From Sitta carolinensis (Eukaryota; Chordata; Aves; Passeriformes; Sittidae), in assembly GCA_032173965.1 (NCBI GenBank), contig CM063283.1, positions 107,594,108-107,658,107 of the forward strand: a stretch of 64,000 nt of DNA, given 5' to 3'. Under the pieces are notes generated by a model. It saw only the letters and a list, made by a program, of their open reading frames with translations. It ran no database searches and was not told the origin of the DNA. The number at the start of each line of letters is the position of its first letter. Position 1 is the stretch's first letter. Shown piece after piece: positions 36,850 through 52,500 of this stretch. The translations under genes were made by a program, and so were the position numbers.

Positions 36850-37515
36850 GAGGAGAAGCACTTGAGGGTGTTGGTTGATCAGCATGATCTGGCTGTGTGC
36901 CCTTGTATCCTACGAATCCAAACGTGTCCTGGGCTCCATCAGCAGTGGTGTGGGCAGCAGGTCCAGGGAGGGAATTCTGTCCCTCTGCTTTGGTGAGAAC
37001 CCCCCTGCAGTGCTGTATCCAGCTCTGGGGCCCCCCAGCGTGAGAAGGATGTGGAACTGCTGGAGTGAGTTCAGAGGAGACCACAAAGATAATCAGGAGG
37101 GTTGGAGCACCTCTAATATGAGGACAGGCTGAGAGGGTTGGGGTTATTCAGCCCGGGGGAGGCTCTGGGACGAGCTTGTAGCACCTTTCATTACCTAAAG
37201 GGGGCTATGAGAGAGCTGAAGGGAGGCTTTTGACAAGGACATATCGTGATAGGACAAGGGATAATGCCTTTAAGCTGAAAGATGGTTGATTTAGATTGAA
37301 TTTTAGGAAGAAATTCTCCCCCATAAGGTTAGTGAGGCACTGGAGCAGATTGCCAGAGAAACAGAATGACCCATTCCTGGAAGTGTTGAAGGCCGTGTTG
37401 GGTGGGGCTTTGAGCTTTTCCTGATCCAGTGGAAACTGTCTCTGCTCGTGGCAGGAGGGATGGAGCCGAATGAACTTTTATGTCACTTTCAACCCAGGAC
37501 ATTCTGCATTTCTGT
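36850..37515 (+). mobile_element. CR1 LINE fragment (3' end), forward orientation
   Basis: CR1 sense phrases in order are GGGTGTTGGTTGATCAGCAT, CGTGTCCTGGGCTCCATCAG, GTGAGAAGGATGTGGAACTG, GGAGCACCTCTAATATGAGG, GTGATAGGACAAGGGATAAT, AGGCACTGGAGCAGATTGCC and ATTCCTGGAAGTGTTGAAGG, ending in TCACTTTCAACCCAGGACAT. It is the longest CR1 copy here (about 0.67 kb) and carries only the tail of the reverse transcriptase frame, with disruptions. Confidence 0.93.
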
Positions 37516-40500
37516 GACATCAATGGTTAGACGTTCATGATATGTTTTTCTGTGTATCTTTAATACAAATTATTCCCCATGTGCAGTTAGATCTGGGGGT
37601 CTCCATGTTTCTGTTTTCCATCTAAGCAATTATGGAAGATGAGAGTTGCAATGAGAGTTGCTATTCATAGATCTGAGTAAGGTTTGAGGAATGTGGTTTG
37701 TAAGGCTCAGGTGTGGGTACAATTCCCGGACACTATCAAAATGTTTAAACATTTGAAGTTATTTAACATATTTACATTCCTAAGCAGTCTTCAGCCATAG
37801 GTTTAGCCTTAAGAAACACTTAGTAGCATGTTTGACTTTTTTAGATTTCATGGTAGTTGAAATCTTAAGTTCTTTAGGGATGAAGAAATGTTTATTTAAC
37901 CACAATTTTATGTGAATTTTGGGGTTTAGGTTTATTTTTTACAGTGGGAAGACAGTAGGCATGAAGGATTTTGTTAAACAATTTTCAGTGTGATGGTGTA
38001 GTCACCCGGTTGTTTGCCTGTCTGCAAAACATGTTTGCATTACATAATATTCTAAGTCTCTTTATCAAAAGAGATAAGTTTCATATCTGATGATTAACTC
38101 TCTTAGTAAGATGTTTGGTCTTGTGGGGTGGAGGGAGGAAGGGAATCCATTTGATAGAGTGATGGCTGAGGACAGCTGCAGTGCAGGACTGTTGTGGCTG
38201 AGCTCTGTTTCCCAGTGTTTTATTGCTGTTTGCCTTGCCTGCATTGACTCTGCCTCCTAATCAACCTCTGCTCTTAACAGGGATGAGCACACTCGTGTGT
38301 TTGTTGTCCCAGAGCCTGGAAGCATAGGGAAGCAAAATAGGCAAGCACAGTGGGAAGAACAGACCTTGAAGATCAGCATGGATTTGGTTCTAAGGGTGGT
38401 AGGTAGGGGGTAATTTGCGGTTGGCACAGGAAGCTCCTATGTGTGTAGTTCTTTGAATCTCACAGTAGCTTTTTTCAACTCTATATTTAAGGAAGGCGTA
38501 AACGTATATATACAATATAGAACAATGAAGCTTTCTGCATTCTCTTTGTTCCAAACACTCTGGGTCTCCTGTAAAAAAAAAAAAATAAAAATCTGTTTTA
38601 AGCTCATCTCTCAGTTTGTCCACACTCAGGTGTGACTGAATGACCCCATTTTGTGGGGCTTTCCATAGGCTGGGGCACAGCTTCAGGGCAGAATTAATTG
38701 CTTGAGAGCGGAATTTCTCTGGTTTTTTGTTTTGGTTTGGGTTTTTTCAGATCTTTCTCTGCCTGCACTGAAATTTCTATATTCAATTACTCTAATCTGT
38801 TCCTTTTATTTTCTTCATAACTTTTCCCTGGGTATGCTTTTTGTATTGCTTAGAAACAGAAATGGAATCAGAAATGAAACAAAATTCTATTGTGGTTTGG
38901 ACTATATTCCACAAATGAGTATTAACAGAAAGCTCCTTAAATGAGCATTTTATTAATTTTGAAGAGAGTTGCTCTGCACCTTCACTTAAAGGCACCTCTG
39001 GAATACTTAAAATACCTGGGGCATCCCTCATTGTTGACATATAACTTTTCTTTCTTTGTGTGAGAGATTATCTTCCACCACAGCCTGTGCTTGTTAGGAG
39101 TGGTTGCATTCTGTGTGGGGATGACTTGTGATCTGTATGCAGCTGGACAAAACTGTGTCTCTGACCCAGGACTCCAGTGACTTTTGCATCCCTCTGCCAC
39201 CTTTCACCTGTACAAACTGTGCTTGGCAAGCTGTGTAAGCAGCAGTGCATCCACAGCTGGGAGGAAAGCATGCTCACAGCATGAGGGTCTCCAAGTTTTT
39301 ATATCATTTACAAAATACATACGGAGATGGAGACGATGTAGGAATTGTGTACAGCACCAATGTGTTTCCAGGGCTTGAAAAGGAGTGGTGCTTGGAGGAG
39401 ATGTTTGGGTTTAGGGTTTTTTTATGTGTATGATAAAAAAGTTGCAAGTGTTATCTGAATAATGTGGAAGAAAATGCCCACGACCACGGGGACATTGTTT
39501 CCAAGGATTATGCTATTAAATATCTGGGAAAAAGTGGTGTTTGAAAGCAAGCCATTTGTCACTTGGAGATTATATTTTTCATTTGCAGTTACTGCATGAA
39601 AGATCTGATGGCTTTTTGAGCAGTTTTATGTGCTTTGAATCCAAGCTTGCCTCCTTACTTCTGCAGCCATTGCAGAGCTCGAGAGGAGGTCAGGCTTGGA
39701 AAGAGTTCTACTTATTATTGGTTTTAAAACCTCATTCATTTCCCTGAATCTTTGTACAAAATCCCTGGTGCCCTGTAAGTCACAGAAGAGAAAAATGGAG
39801 GAAATAAGGATCCAAATTCCCATTCTCACAATATTAAGAAAATAAGCAGGCTAATAATGCCAAGATTAACAGGTGCTTATACATGCATGCAAATTTGGAA
39901 GGCTTCAGTTAATATATACAATTAAATAAAGATATGATCTAGGAATTATCATCCATTCACTGTAGGCATTAGTGCATCAATGGCACCAGCTGCGTCATAG
40001 AGTGTGTTAATATCAACAGCCAAGAACATGAGATTTACATGGGGAATGGAAAGTCCTATTCTTGTCTAAAGTAATCCTGAAGACTGAAATATGAGGAAAG
40101 TGAGTGTTCTTGAAGCCTGTAGATTTGGAACGTTTGAGTTTTACACTGAAGATTAATAGTAAAAACAAAAAGCATGGAAATGTTGCATTGCAGAAGCCAC
40201 TTTTTCTAACAGTGTTTTCTAAACTAGCTGTTGTTTCTTTACCATTTTTCCAGTTGTCAACTAAAAACAGCTTCCTTGACTCTATTCCTGCTTTGGAGTC
40301 AAAGTGCAAGGATATTTGTCTCTCAAGGAGCATTTCTATTCATTTTTTTCTACAGATGCATTTTAAACCTTTTAAATATTTTAAAATTCAGATGCTACAG
40401 TAGTGAAAATGTCTGTTAAGTGTTGGCATCTTTATCTAGATTAGCTACTCTCTACTGTTGCTACCAATGTGAAATTTTAGAGGGGGAAAAATAATGAGTT

Positions 40501-43500
40501 TTTAATGGGAATATAGTTCTTAACTCTGTCTAGCTTTGAAACCCTCACTGTCAGAACAATATGGATGAGTAGGAAGCAGTTAGGAGGAGAACAGCGATTA
40601 ATGCACTGAAGAATAACGATTTATTAGGTAAGACTGAAAATGAATAAGGGAGAAGGTTGTATACCTCCTCAGTATTTTGTCTCTGCTGGGGAATTGTGGC
40701 AGCAAAGAAAGGTGGAGAAGTTTGAGAAACCTGTGCAAACACAAGTGTCACCTGGCTGGTGAGGGGTAAGTGAGGAGTGCCCTGGAAAAGGGGTGGGAAT
40801 TCTGTGTGCCCTGGGTTGTTTGTAAACCCTGTGCCTCCATCAGGGAGTGTTCGTTTGGCTTTGGCCTTCCTAGGTGCAGATGCAGAACCTGAGCAGAGTT
40901 TATTCATGCAAATTTAACCAGACATTCTCCTAGTAACCGGGCTGTCAGCATTGGGCACTAGAAATAATATTCCTTTGGATTTCCTGTTCTTCCTGAATGT
41001 ATTTTGGCAGGGATTTGTTTATTTAAATGGTATCATCCATGATAAAGACCCTCTTGATCAAAGTTTTTCCTACAAACTTTTTGAGACAACCTCTGATTTT
41101 GCAGGAATTTGCTGTTTACTGTGAAATCACTTTAAGCCATGACTTTGCAAGTGACATTTCACTTTTATTGTGGAAGAGAGCAGAAACACGTCAAAATGAT
41201 TTGTGGTAGACTAGTTTTGAAAGTGCACATTCTCAATTAAGTGTCTAAATAATTAATGTCATAGTCCTTATATTTTAATTGAAATTATGAGCTCACTTCT
41301 GATTAATTTTGTGAAAACATTTTAATATTAGATTGCCACAACAGGTTTCCAAATACGAAAAGATTGTGTTTGGGAGTAAAAGTAGTTAAGAATTAGAGTT
41401 AGGCTTGGTGAAGACTTAGACCATTGATACCTGTTAAAGTCCTCCCTCTGAACAATGCAGTCTGTCTTCTGTCCCCTTCCTTGCCCACTGAGATCATGAA
41501 GGTTCTGGATTTCACTCATTGAACCTCTGCACTCATTCACATTTTGGTTTCTGAAGGGATTGATCTGAGCCAGTTCTGTTACTAAAGACAGAATAATTTC
41601 ATTAATTTTAAACATACTGAAGATTGATTCAGAGCCTTAAAATGCATAGCCACAACACAAAAAAATGCTTTTTTCTTCTTACCTTTCTTCGTTTAATTGA
41701 AAAAGCAATGTTGAAACAACAATAACTGTTTCTGAACTTTAAGGCTGTGCAATATCATGATTTGATACCAAAAGCCGCCATCAGACAGTATGTCATGGAT
41801 GATTGCAAGTCTGTTTGTGGTGTGTCAATGTGTATCACTAGCACACAAACAGCTGATCTCAGCTATGAAAACCCCATGAGCTCATGAAAACTGAGGGCAC
41901 TTGAATTGCACAATGGATATGGGATATGGTGGAATAGTTTATTGTACATGCTCCATGTAGCCCATAGGTTTTTGGTTGCTCAAGGCTCAAAAAGCTTGAA
42001 GTATTCCAAATCTTTGATACTCTTGCCTTCTGATTTGATACAATTCTACTGATTCTCCTTGGCAGTAGGCCACACCTCATGTATAAACTTGCGCTTTTTT
42101 CAAACTGAGTTTATTTTTTATATTCTAAAAAAAACGTTTTGAAATTCTGGCTTTTATTAATGGGGAAGGAATGAGACCAGGTTGAAGGTTTTCACTGTGA
42201 TATTCAAGGAACAGAGGAGTGGCAAGAGGGACAGAATAATGTATCATCATGTGGCAGCCTCACACAGCCAGGAAGGGGAGATTTTTATTTCAGGGTTTGT
42301 TTGTTGTTGCTGTTTAATTGGTAATTCTAATAACAAAATAACCGGTAAAAAGACTGTCAATTACCAGGAGGCCAGTGACAATAAGAAATTGTGTCTGTGG
42401 TTTAGAAAGATTTTTCTCTGTTCCCAGAGGGTTCCTGGGAATTGAATACCTGAGTTTTTGAATACCTGATCGTTTTGTGGTTCATTTTAAAAGCATAGAC
42501 AGAAATTTTCTTTTTTAAAAGGGTACCTAAAAATAGCAATGGAAAATACCTCTAATACTGAAATGCATTCCCTGTGGTTTGATGTATTTTGTTTATCAGT
42601 GACTATGGATAATGAAAAAGAAAATAGGCTAAATGCACCGCAATCTAAAAATGAGAATATTTCAACTGGTCAGTCACAAGTCAAGCAAATGTTTTTGAAA
42701 TAGCCAAATGTAATTTCTTTTTGTACTGTAAAATATCTACATCCTTAAATTGAGAGACTATGACCATATTCTTTGACTATTAATACATTAGCAGTTTTCT
42801 GTTGTTATTTGAGGGATTCTGTGGCATTGATTCACCCAGCTTATTACTCTACACCTCCAGTTAATACCTGATGAAATCTGAGGATGCCAATTTGATAAAT
42901 ACACAGTATGGTACAACATCAATTTGGCTTTCTGTCTGTGGTTTTGTGCACTGCATGTATATATATAATCCTCGGTAATAGAGGTTGACTTCTCTCGTTG
43001 TGCTCTGAAGCCCTGGCACAAAATTAAACATAAATAGAAGGTCATCATGATCATGATAGTGTCATAATGAAATGCTGTGTGGTACTTGAGATGTTTTGGA
43101 TTCTTTAGAAATAAATAGAAATTCTACAAATTGGGCTTTTTGGATGAAAATGTGCCCAGTGATTCTACCAGAGGAAGATGCTTTAATGTGCTCAGGGGCT
43201 GTGCTGGTTTACTGCAGCTCCCTGGCTACCTGAGACCTTTTGGTTTTCCTCCAGGAGCTGTAACACAACGTTGTACTAAAAGTATTGGGTTCGAGGGAAA
43301 CTAAAAATGGAGCTGAAGCCAACCGAACAATAAAATGACAGTTCAATTTCTTCAGCAGAACTGTATCAGTTTATATTATCAAAGAGATTGGAGTTCTGTA
43401 TTTAAAGCAGTTCAAACTGGGCTCCCCATCCTCGTGGACAATTCAGTCTGGCACAGTGGATGGGGAGCCCTGTGAGTTCCTTTCAGACAGGAATTTAAGT

Positions 43501-46500
43501 TGTTCATTCCTTCACACATGCACACTCAGTTATATGCGGCAACCCCGGCACATCTGCAGGAGGCAGAACTGGAGGCTGGTAGTTCTCAAGCTTAAATGTG
43601 AACCCAAAATTGAGATGTGCATGTTCATGAGGACAGGCTTTATATGTCAATCTCGATGATCAAATTAGGCTTTGCAAGGTTTGTGGCAGTTCTGCATTGG
43701 AAAAGTATCTAAACTGGATTGGCTCAAGAAGGTTTTAGTCAACAGTGAGTGTGAACAGAATGATTGTTGCAGTCATGATGGCTGAAACACAAAGGAAATA
43801 ATAGCTTTGAGCTCTAGCAAAAACAGATAGCTTTTCACAGGTCTAATTATTTCACTCTCAGAGTCCCTTTTCCAGCCCCTGGTACAGTTGCTCTTTAATC
43901 TTTTATTCCTGTGGAGCACTAAAGACAGAGTGACTACTTTGCCAAAATACTGTTACACCTTCCCCACTTTAAATAACTTTAATTATTTATGTCTAGAGAG
44001 CTCAAGTAGGGTGAGGGTGAAAGAAGCTGTGACAAAAAGGAAAAAAGCAAAAAAAAAGAAGGAAGAGCATTTAGCCAAGTGGGACACAGCAAAATAGTAT
44101 TTAAGGCTCACAACCATTAACTCTGATACATTACAGTGATGTTTCATCACCTGTGCTAGAGCAGTTTTTCTTGATCTCTGAGACCAAAACCTGTATATTA
44201 TGCCAGAAAGCACAAAAGGAATAGAGCAAATATCAAGGAATACTTTCATTTTCCTTCCCACAATTGTCCATAAATCAAAACCTGAATGAAAATGTTGCCC
44301 CGGTGCTTCCTTAGTTAAATTTGTGTCATGGCTGTTGCAATTAATAGACCTGATAGTCTAAAAATCAAAGGCAGTTTTCTAAATTTTGTGAAACCTCCCA
44401 AACTGAGTTGTTTCTATACTGATGCCCCAGGGCATCAGTAGCTTTCTCAATCTACAGTTTAATTAACTTTTGCACCATTTATAGTATTGTTTTAGACAAG
44501 AAAGTCACCAAAGGAATTATTAGTTTTGGTCACAGTGTTCCTTCCTCTAACTGAGCAAATAGTCTCAGCTGTTCCAGAAGTTTGAATTTCTTTGTTTAAG
44601 GGATGTCCAAGATGGTTATAGAAGTCTTGAAAGATCCTTCCTTCTGTTAGGAGTGAGAACAGATGGGATTAACTGTTTTGAATGCACTATAAGTGGCATA
44701 ACCAGCAATTCTTACAGATCAGATTGCCCAGTACCTCTTGCACATAGTATATTTTTCATTTTGTATTTATTTTATTTTCTGTTTGTGGTTGCTTTTTGTT
44801 TATCTCTTGGAGTTCTTTTTTCCTTCACATTCTTCCAAAATTTCCTGAATTTGACCATTGGAACATTTGTCTTTATGTACTTGGTAGCTTTTGCAAGACT
44901 TATTGAACTTGTATGAGCTATGCCTTCTTCCACAAGCTTTAAATATGGTTTTAACCTGACAAATTTCAACAGCATCTTCAAAAATAATGTTCCACAACAC
45001 AAAATGTTTCCTATCCTTTTAAGTCTGAAGTCCCTGTCCTAAAATTTGTGCATGAATTTGTGGAAATGGTAATGGTGTACATCTATGACAAAGCAAAGCA
45101 ATGTGGTGGCTTTACTCTTGTGCTCTTTTCAGGATGTTCATCTAGAATAAGTCTCTAAGCATCAGGGAGAGTATTGCAAAAAAATTAATTTTTGATGGAT
45201 AACATGGCAAAGTTATTAGGAGATTGACCTTTCATAGCAGAAAGAAACCTGTTAATTTTTAATGGAGAGGCTCCCTACCCCACCTTATGTTATATGCCAG
45301 GCAGGAAAGGAGAGATCCTGTTTGCCACAGAAAATACAAGAAGAATTTAAGCAATTTGATATAATGTGTGAATTTTAGTGCAATGTCTGGTACACCCATA
45401 ATATCAGTGAGCCTTGTGGCCCTTGATGTGTTTTTCCTTGGCATAACCTCTTGGACAGGGAGACGGGATTCTCCCTGGGCTGGCTGCAAGCAGAAGTAGA
45501 GAGAGGTTGAGACATTTGCTGTGGATTACATGTGTTGAGTGGCAATGGTTTTTTCTTTGTACCAGCCTGCTGCTCCTCTTGGAGAATTATCCCTTTCCAT
45601 ATTTTTGCATGGTTTTAGGAGTTCTCATGGGCAATGGTGAGCTGATAATTTGCATGACAAAATATCACAGAACAAAAGCGGTCAATAGACTTCCCAAGAA
45701 TTTGGGGATTTTATAGTAACTTACATGAAAATTACTTGTATAGATGGAATTTTTATTTTAGAAATCTCTGTAATAAATTACTGAGGAGACACAATTCAAT
45801 TGAAGAGTTGTTGAGAGACAAGAAATACTAAATCTACCTTTAAATGCCTTTAAATGAATTGTAGTGAGCTTTTCCAGCTACTACAGCAGAAGCGAATAGT
45901 GAAAAGCTGATTAAAATTTCGAAGTTCAATACAAGAAAAATGTCGGAGCAGGTAAATTTGTGCATGGATTTTGAGAATAGTTAAATGGGATATTATATAT
46001 ATAAACACATATATAATGAAATATCATGTATTCCCCAGAATTCTGCTGAATCCGACAGTGTAAATCCCTCTTACACAGTTCTGTGGCAGCAGGAAAATGA
46101 GAAGTCTGAGTAGTCTGTGTCAAAGCGGTCAGCCAATCTTCCTTCTGCAGGCTGGAGGGAATGTTTCAGTATCTGGAAACATTCACACACTTCATATTCA
46201 ATCATATCTTCCCTTTGTCTCCACGGCAAGTCATGAGTGATCTTCTTAACTGGTTTGTAACAGCAATAAGACTTGCACTTAGTACATCTAGGAGCAATGA
46301 ATTCATTTATTAAACCAATTACAGTCCACACCTAAATATCTAGAAATCTAATTGTCCTCTCCTTTTGCCATCATGGGTAGGACGTCCCTGTTCCCAAACA
46401 TTTGAACTGTGTATAAGTAATTAACTACTTTTTTTTTTTTATTATTATTTTTATTTAAGTATCCTGGCTTACTCACTTGACAAACAATTGAGGAGAACAT

Positions 46501-49500
46501 CCACATGTGAGATCATCTCCCATACAACTCCTCAGTGATTAGACAGAGACAGCCTCTCCTTTATCTGCCAAGAATCCCAGGGAGATTCTAGTCTGGTATA
46601 TCAGATTTTGTTCACATGTGGGCAAGGTATCCTTGGCCCACACCTGTTCCAAACCTCTTGTTTCTCTTCCTCTGATGTGCAGGCTTGTATCCCTTGCTGT
46701 GTCATGGGAACACCTCTGCCCTGAGCTGTGGGATGGGTGCTTCCCAGGCACATTGGGTTATGTGGAAGGGTTGGATCTGCACAGGGAAAGTGTACCTGGG
46801 AATTGGGCTCCCTGGTGGGCTATAGCCAGGAGAGCTGTTAAGGTTTTAAGCAGATTTTATCCTCCTCTTACCTCATCTGGCAGATGTGTGGTGAGCTGAC
46901 CAGATGTGCTTGTTCACAACTGGGGAAAAGCACTTTGATTGCTGTGAGGGAGTCTGAACCATAAAGAAGCTTAAAGTGTGAGTTGAGTGCATTTTATAGA
47001 TGAGATTTGACAGCTCTGCACCTCTGATGGCAAAATTCTTCTTGAGAAAGGAAAATGGAACGTTGAGGAATTAAATAATTTCTATAGTGTCTGTTTATCA
47101 GTTTGCCAAATCTATTGAGTAAGACTACCAAAACATATCCAAGTTGATCATGTCTTGGTTGGAAAATCCAGGGATCTAAAGGCTGATCCTTTCCATAGAA
47201 AAGCAAGTTCAGCCTGCAACCCTTTTCTCTTGCTATGCACCACAAAAAAGTGCTCGAGCTCTAATTTAATTCAAGGAAAGCTTAATATTTTGTTGTTGTT
47301 GTTAATGGCGTGGTGTTCCCTGCTTGAACACCACGTGTTTCCTTGTGGCAGGAGACCTTACTGAGCAGGCTGTGTGCAAACAGCTCAGCACCCTGTGCTC
47401 TCTCTGGGAGCACTGGAGTTCATACTGGGTTTGACCTATGGGCTAGCACAGCTGCACTGCAGAGTTGTGCCATCAAACAGGATGCTAAACATTGCTGAGT
47501 TCAACCAGAAAGTTCTTCCATCTGCCATCCTGAGTTGTTTTGAAATGTACTCTTTTTAAGAGGCTATGCAGTAATGCTGCAGGTCGTTTATTTATAAATA
47601 TGAGAGATGAAAGAGTGGAAGGAGAGACTGAGAATGTGAACACATTTGCTAAAATGTGGCTTTGAGTTTCTAGGACTTATTGTTTAAGAGTAGTGTCTCT
47701 TCTAAGGGTGATCTCTTATTTCAGAAATGTCTTGCAGTTTTCTCAGTAACACATTAAAGTACTGAAGATAATGTTGTGTTTAAATATTATTTTCAACAAG
47801 TATTTAACACTGAATTACCCCTACAAAGAGATTGCAGGTTGATAAAGGGATCAGGTTAGCCTCTCTGGTTTTGGGGTTGGTCTGTAGGTTTTTGGGGTAA
47901 ATTTGAAGCAGCTGAAAAACATCAATGATCTGTTTCCAAGTACAATCCCCTCACACAGGAGGATGATATTTTACTCTTTCAACGTGCTTTTAATAGCCTG
48001 AGGTGTATTCTTTACAAGGCTGTGCTTCTCATTCAATAAATCATGTGTGGCAAAGACAAAGCTACATTAGTTATGTCTAGCTTGTTATATTTTCAGCTTT
48101 TGAACAGCAGTGTATAATGTAGGCTTTTCCTGGATTTTACTGCTTCTTCTTGTGTGTTATACAACCCTAACAACATTCTCTCTAACTTCAACTTTTTTTG
48201 TTTCATTTCTGCATCTTTTTAAAATCTTACATGAGAAAAAGCTTATAGAAATATGTATCCTGTAGTGCCTTCTAAGAAAGAAGATGCTGTCTCACAGCTG
48301 GAAAGGACATTTAGCTTCCATGACAGACTTTCTCAGTGTCCCTTGCTATCCTTCAGTGTGGGAACTATTATGTTTAAAATAGTGCTGACGCTTTTAAAAG
48401 AATGCTGCAGAGAAGAGTTTCAGATTCCCTGTTGATTTTCGATGCTTTGTTGAATAGGAATATGGAAATATAATCTTGTTACTTGTAACTGGTTTTCCAG
48501 TTTATCAGTTTTCTTTTTATTAAACACAGTCATTGCTCTACAGTTCTGCACTGGTGTGCATATTAAAAAAAATACGTAACAGACAAATATGGGGGGGGGT
48601 TCCCTCTTAAAAAAATAGGCTTTTTGGAGGGAGAAGTATTTGAAAGAGAGGAAGAGGATGAGTGAAGGATTTCTGTTCCCTACATTGAGGTGAAGAATTT
48701 TGTACTTCAGGGCCTGACACTCAAACAGCTGTGTGTCCATAGGTTTCTTGAAAATAATGTTATAGATACACTAGATACTTGAAAAATCAGGCTGTCTGTA
48801 ACTGGAGTGTCCAGACATCAAGATACTTTGATTACCAAAGTACTTCCCTTCCTGTCCTGCTATTAATGTATAGGATTTTGGCTTTCTAAATAAAAATTAA
48901 TGTATAAAAACTGTTATATAAAGATAAGCATTTGTAAGGTACTTGGATACATGTATCATGATATAAAAGCTCAAGTCTTCTATTAATTCTGTATTCAAGA
49001 GAAAATGTGTCACTAATGAAACATGGACTATATGCTGAATGGTGGAACTTGGAAGAAATTTTGGGCAGCTGCTTTACCATTATCTTTCCTGATTGTTGAA
49101 TGGAACAGAAATCCTGTGGAAAACAAGATTTGTGGTTGTGTATTTTTAAAATCTTTTCATATTGACAAATGAGCTGAATAAAAATTGACACATTTTTGAG
49201 GTGTAGAACAGTTGAAAATCTGATATAGTATCAAAAGCTGTGCCTAAGACCTTGTGACTTACAGGTTTTGTTTTGTTTCCTGAAGAATTCCAGGAATATC
49301 ATTCACAGTAGAGCAACAATTGCTCAGGGGGGGTTGTGCACACACACACACAAAAGCTTAATTGCTGAGGGTTGGAATATTACTGATATTCACAAGTGGT
49401 AAAGGTAGGAGTTACTATAGACTATTCACTTAGGATTATCAGAAAGTGTTTTTGTTAAGATGGTTTTTTTTGTTTGTTTGTTTGTGTTTATTTACTCTGG

Positions 49501-52500
49501 TTTCTGAAAACATTCCTTTAGGGTCTTTCCATTAAAGAGGAAAAGTTTGTTTGCACTTGCTGGTTTGCAGCAGTCATAGAGGAAAGACTAAAGCTTGTAG
49601 ATCAAGTCAAAACCATGGGCTTTTTAAAACTGGGGAGGCTTATTCTTCAGTCATAACATAACAGATTTCTGGTCCTGACAGGTTCTTCCCCTTCAGTCTC
49701 TGAGGGGACCCAAATGGTTGTCTGTGCCCAAAAGGCTGCATGTAGAACACAGGGCAGTATCCCCTGGGGAGTGGTGTTCCAAAACCAACAGACTGGAAAG
49801 ATCACTTGATCTATTATGGAAAAAATCACCAAAAATCAATCTTTTTCTCATCCTTAGACATCCCAATTTATCATGTAAGGAGCGTTTTTTCCTCGAGTAT
49901 CTTGGAATATAAGGTAATCTGCCCTGACAAGGTGCATTTAGGAATCCTTCTGAGAGGAATCCCTGCTAGGCTGAGGGCATGAGCTGTGTGCAGCAGCAAG
50001 CTGAAACACTGACTGGTGTGGGGAAAATAACAAAACCTACCCCAAATGTCTGCTCTGAGAGAGCCAGTGATTGAATAGATAAATCTTATTAACCTTTCAA
50101 TAGTCCCAAGCTAAAACTTGTGTCCTTATCATTCCCATGTACTCCCTGAAGGCATCTATTAAACTCTAGCTGCTGCACATGATATGTAAGGAGAAATGCT
50201 CTGCTGTGGAACACTGTATCTAGCATTGGATCACTGGAAAAAATGTAGTTGTATTCACACTGAAAATTATTAACCAGGCTTCCATAAATATATCCTTAGC
50301 ACTTAAAACCTGTGCTGGTTAATGAGGAAGTTGGCTTTACAGTCAAGTTGTGATGGGATGACTGCTGTGGGATAGCAAGAGGCAGCACCAGTGGCAAGAG
50401 ACACCATTATTAACAGTTCCTGAGTGTGTCCTGGCCATCCTGGAGGTGTTCTTTCCAGGTGAGGACTTGGGCCATCACCCCTTCTGGGCTGGCAGACTTT
50501 GGCTGCCTTCTCTGTGCACACTGACCAACTCAGAGAATTTGTTCTGTTCTGCACGATTTTTCATTGATTTTCTGCTGGAAGTGTGTATCCACTGGGCTTT
50601 CTGTCTGAAATGACCATGACCACTGAGTAGTTTGACCCTCACACAATGAAAAATTTTGGTATAATTTCAAGCAGTATAAGCTGTCTGTATTGGAAATATA
50701 ATTAAAAGGCTGAAACGCTTATTATGCAGGTGTCTTCAGTAAATCTTGGACAAAAGGAGGCAGAAAGATGCTGCAGAAAGGTCAAGTTGTGATTAATGAC
50801 CTGTGAATGCAGCTCTGTGCAGTCTTTTTCCTGAATTATTTCTCTTTTCCCATTTCACCTAAAAGCTGGTGTCTCAGTATGTTGTCTGTGCCCAGAACCT
50901 GTTTTTCTGGAAATCTGGACAAGTTGCTGTAGGATGGGCAGACAGTCTGGAAGTTCACTTCCAGGTTCTTGTACTCTTTTGCTTCTGGTGCCACTGGAAT
51001 TACACATCTAGGAAAGAGGGAAATGTGTATGGTATCTGTGGTATGGTAACAAAGGGAACCTGTAGTGAAGAGACATGATTAAAGGTGTGACTGGGCTGGA
51101 GTAGGAGGTGCTCCTTGAGAGCTTGTGTATCTTCCTGCTGTTTGTACAGCACCCACTGCTATTATATTATGGAATTGCCTTGGCAGATTACAGCTGGAAG
51201 GGTAGATGAGAAAGTCTGTGATCCTTTCCTTACAGTTATCAAAAATTATCACAGTATTGTGTATATTAGATGTCATTTGCTTGAAAAATTCAGATTGCTG
51301 ACAAAGACTGCTTGAAGCCTCAGGTCTTGTAAGATTTTTCTGAAATGGACATCTGGTCTCTTCTGTCATGTTCTCTAAAGTAATCTTTAGCAGTTGCACC
51401 CAGTTCCTTCTGGTTTGGAGCACTTCCCACACAGTGATTCCTTGTGCAGCCTTGAACTTCACTCCTCCAGCCCTGTCCCTTGTGCTGCTCAGTGACCACT
51501 GCTGGAGATTTGCTGTCAAAGAGTTGTGCATGCTTTTTGTGCAAAGTGGACAGAAGCTGGACAGTCTGTTCAGCACTGGCAGCTGTAGCTGCATGCCCTT
51601 GCCTCAGAGACATCCATCTGACACACTGGATGGCTGCATTGCAAGGGCAGAGTTTTAAAATGGCAATGAAAGCCAGTCCAGATGTTCCTCTGGTTTGAAT
51701 GACAGTATTTTCAGAGGAATCTGCCACTTCTCTTTGTCATACAGTGAGTGAAAAAGGACGCTGATCCTGTGCCTGCTGCTGGCAGACAGTCTATATAGGC
51801 TTTTGCTGAAAGGACTCCTTGCATTTATTGGGGTCCTAAGGAGATCCAGCAGCAGAGTCCAGCTCTTTTCTCACTGATCTATCTCTGCTCTTCAGCCATC
51901 AAGGATGCATGGCTGCTCCCCACAGTCCATCTCCTGTTACTTTGAGCTATTCTGGACAGATGTTGTTACAAATCTCACCTTGGGAAGCAGAGAGAAGACT
52001 CCACATGGCCCACTGCCTTCTCTGCCCTGCTGAAAGGGATCCTTCAGGGCTCTGATAGCTGATGCTCAACCCAGGCTTCAGACAGACAGCAGTGCAACCT
52101 GTGAGAATACATTTTCTAACTAGATTTTTGTGTTTTTTTTCCCTCCCTGCCACAAGAATTTTGGAAAATTATATTCTTGTATATGCAGACTTTCAAGCCA
52201 TGTTCATTTTGAGGCAAATACTCTGGAGGGACACTGATGCATTTCATGGAAGATTTAACAGATCTGTTAGCTTTATTTGCTGTTTGTAGAGAAAAATATT
52301 GTAGCATTGTATTTAATGGAAACCCAAACAAGGCAACACTCCAAGCTCTGATCAAGCTGTTTATACCTTCTGGTAGATTGCTGGACAAGTATCCTTGTGA
52401 CCAGCCCATTTTATGCTGGAAATGAGAAGTAGGACACATTTGCTCACATGTTTTGCATGCCTGTGTCTGAGGTAGTCGTGCTTCATCCCCGTCACAGTCA

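Noticed and set aside
51079..51594. 171-codon - strand frame in the SYTL5 intron
   Set aside because: A frame of this length is expected about once by chance in 64 kb on six frames. It has no recognised domain, CpG island or retroelement signature.
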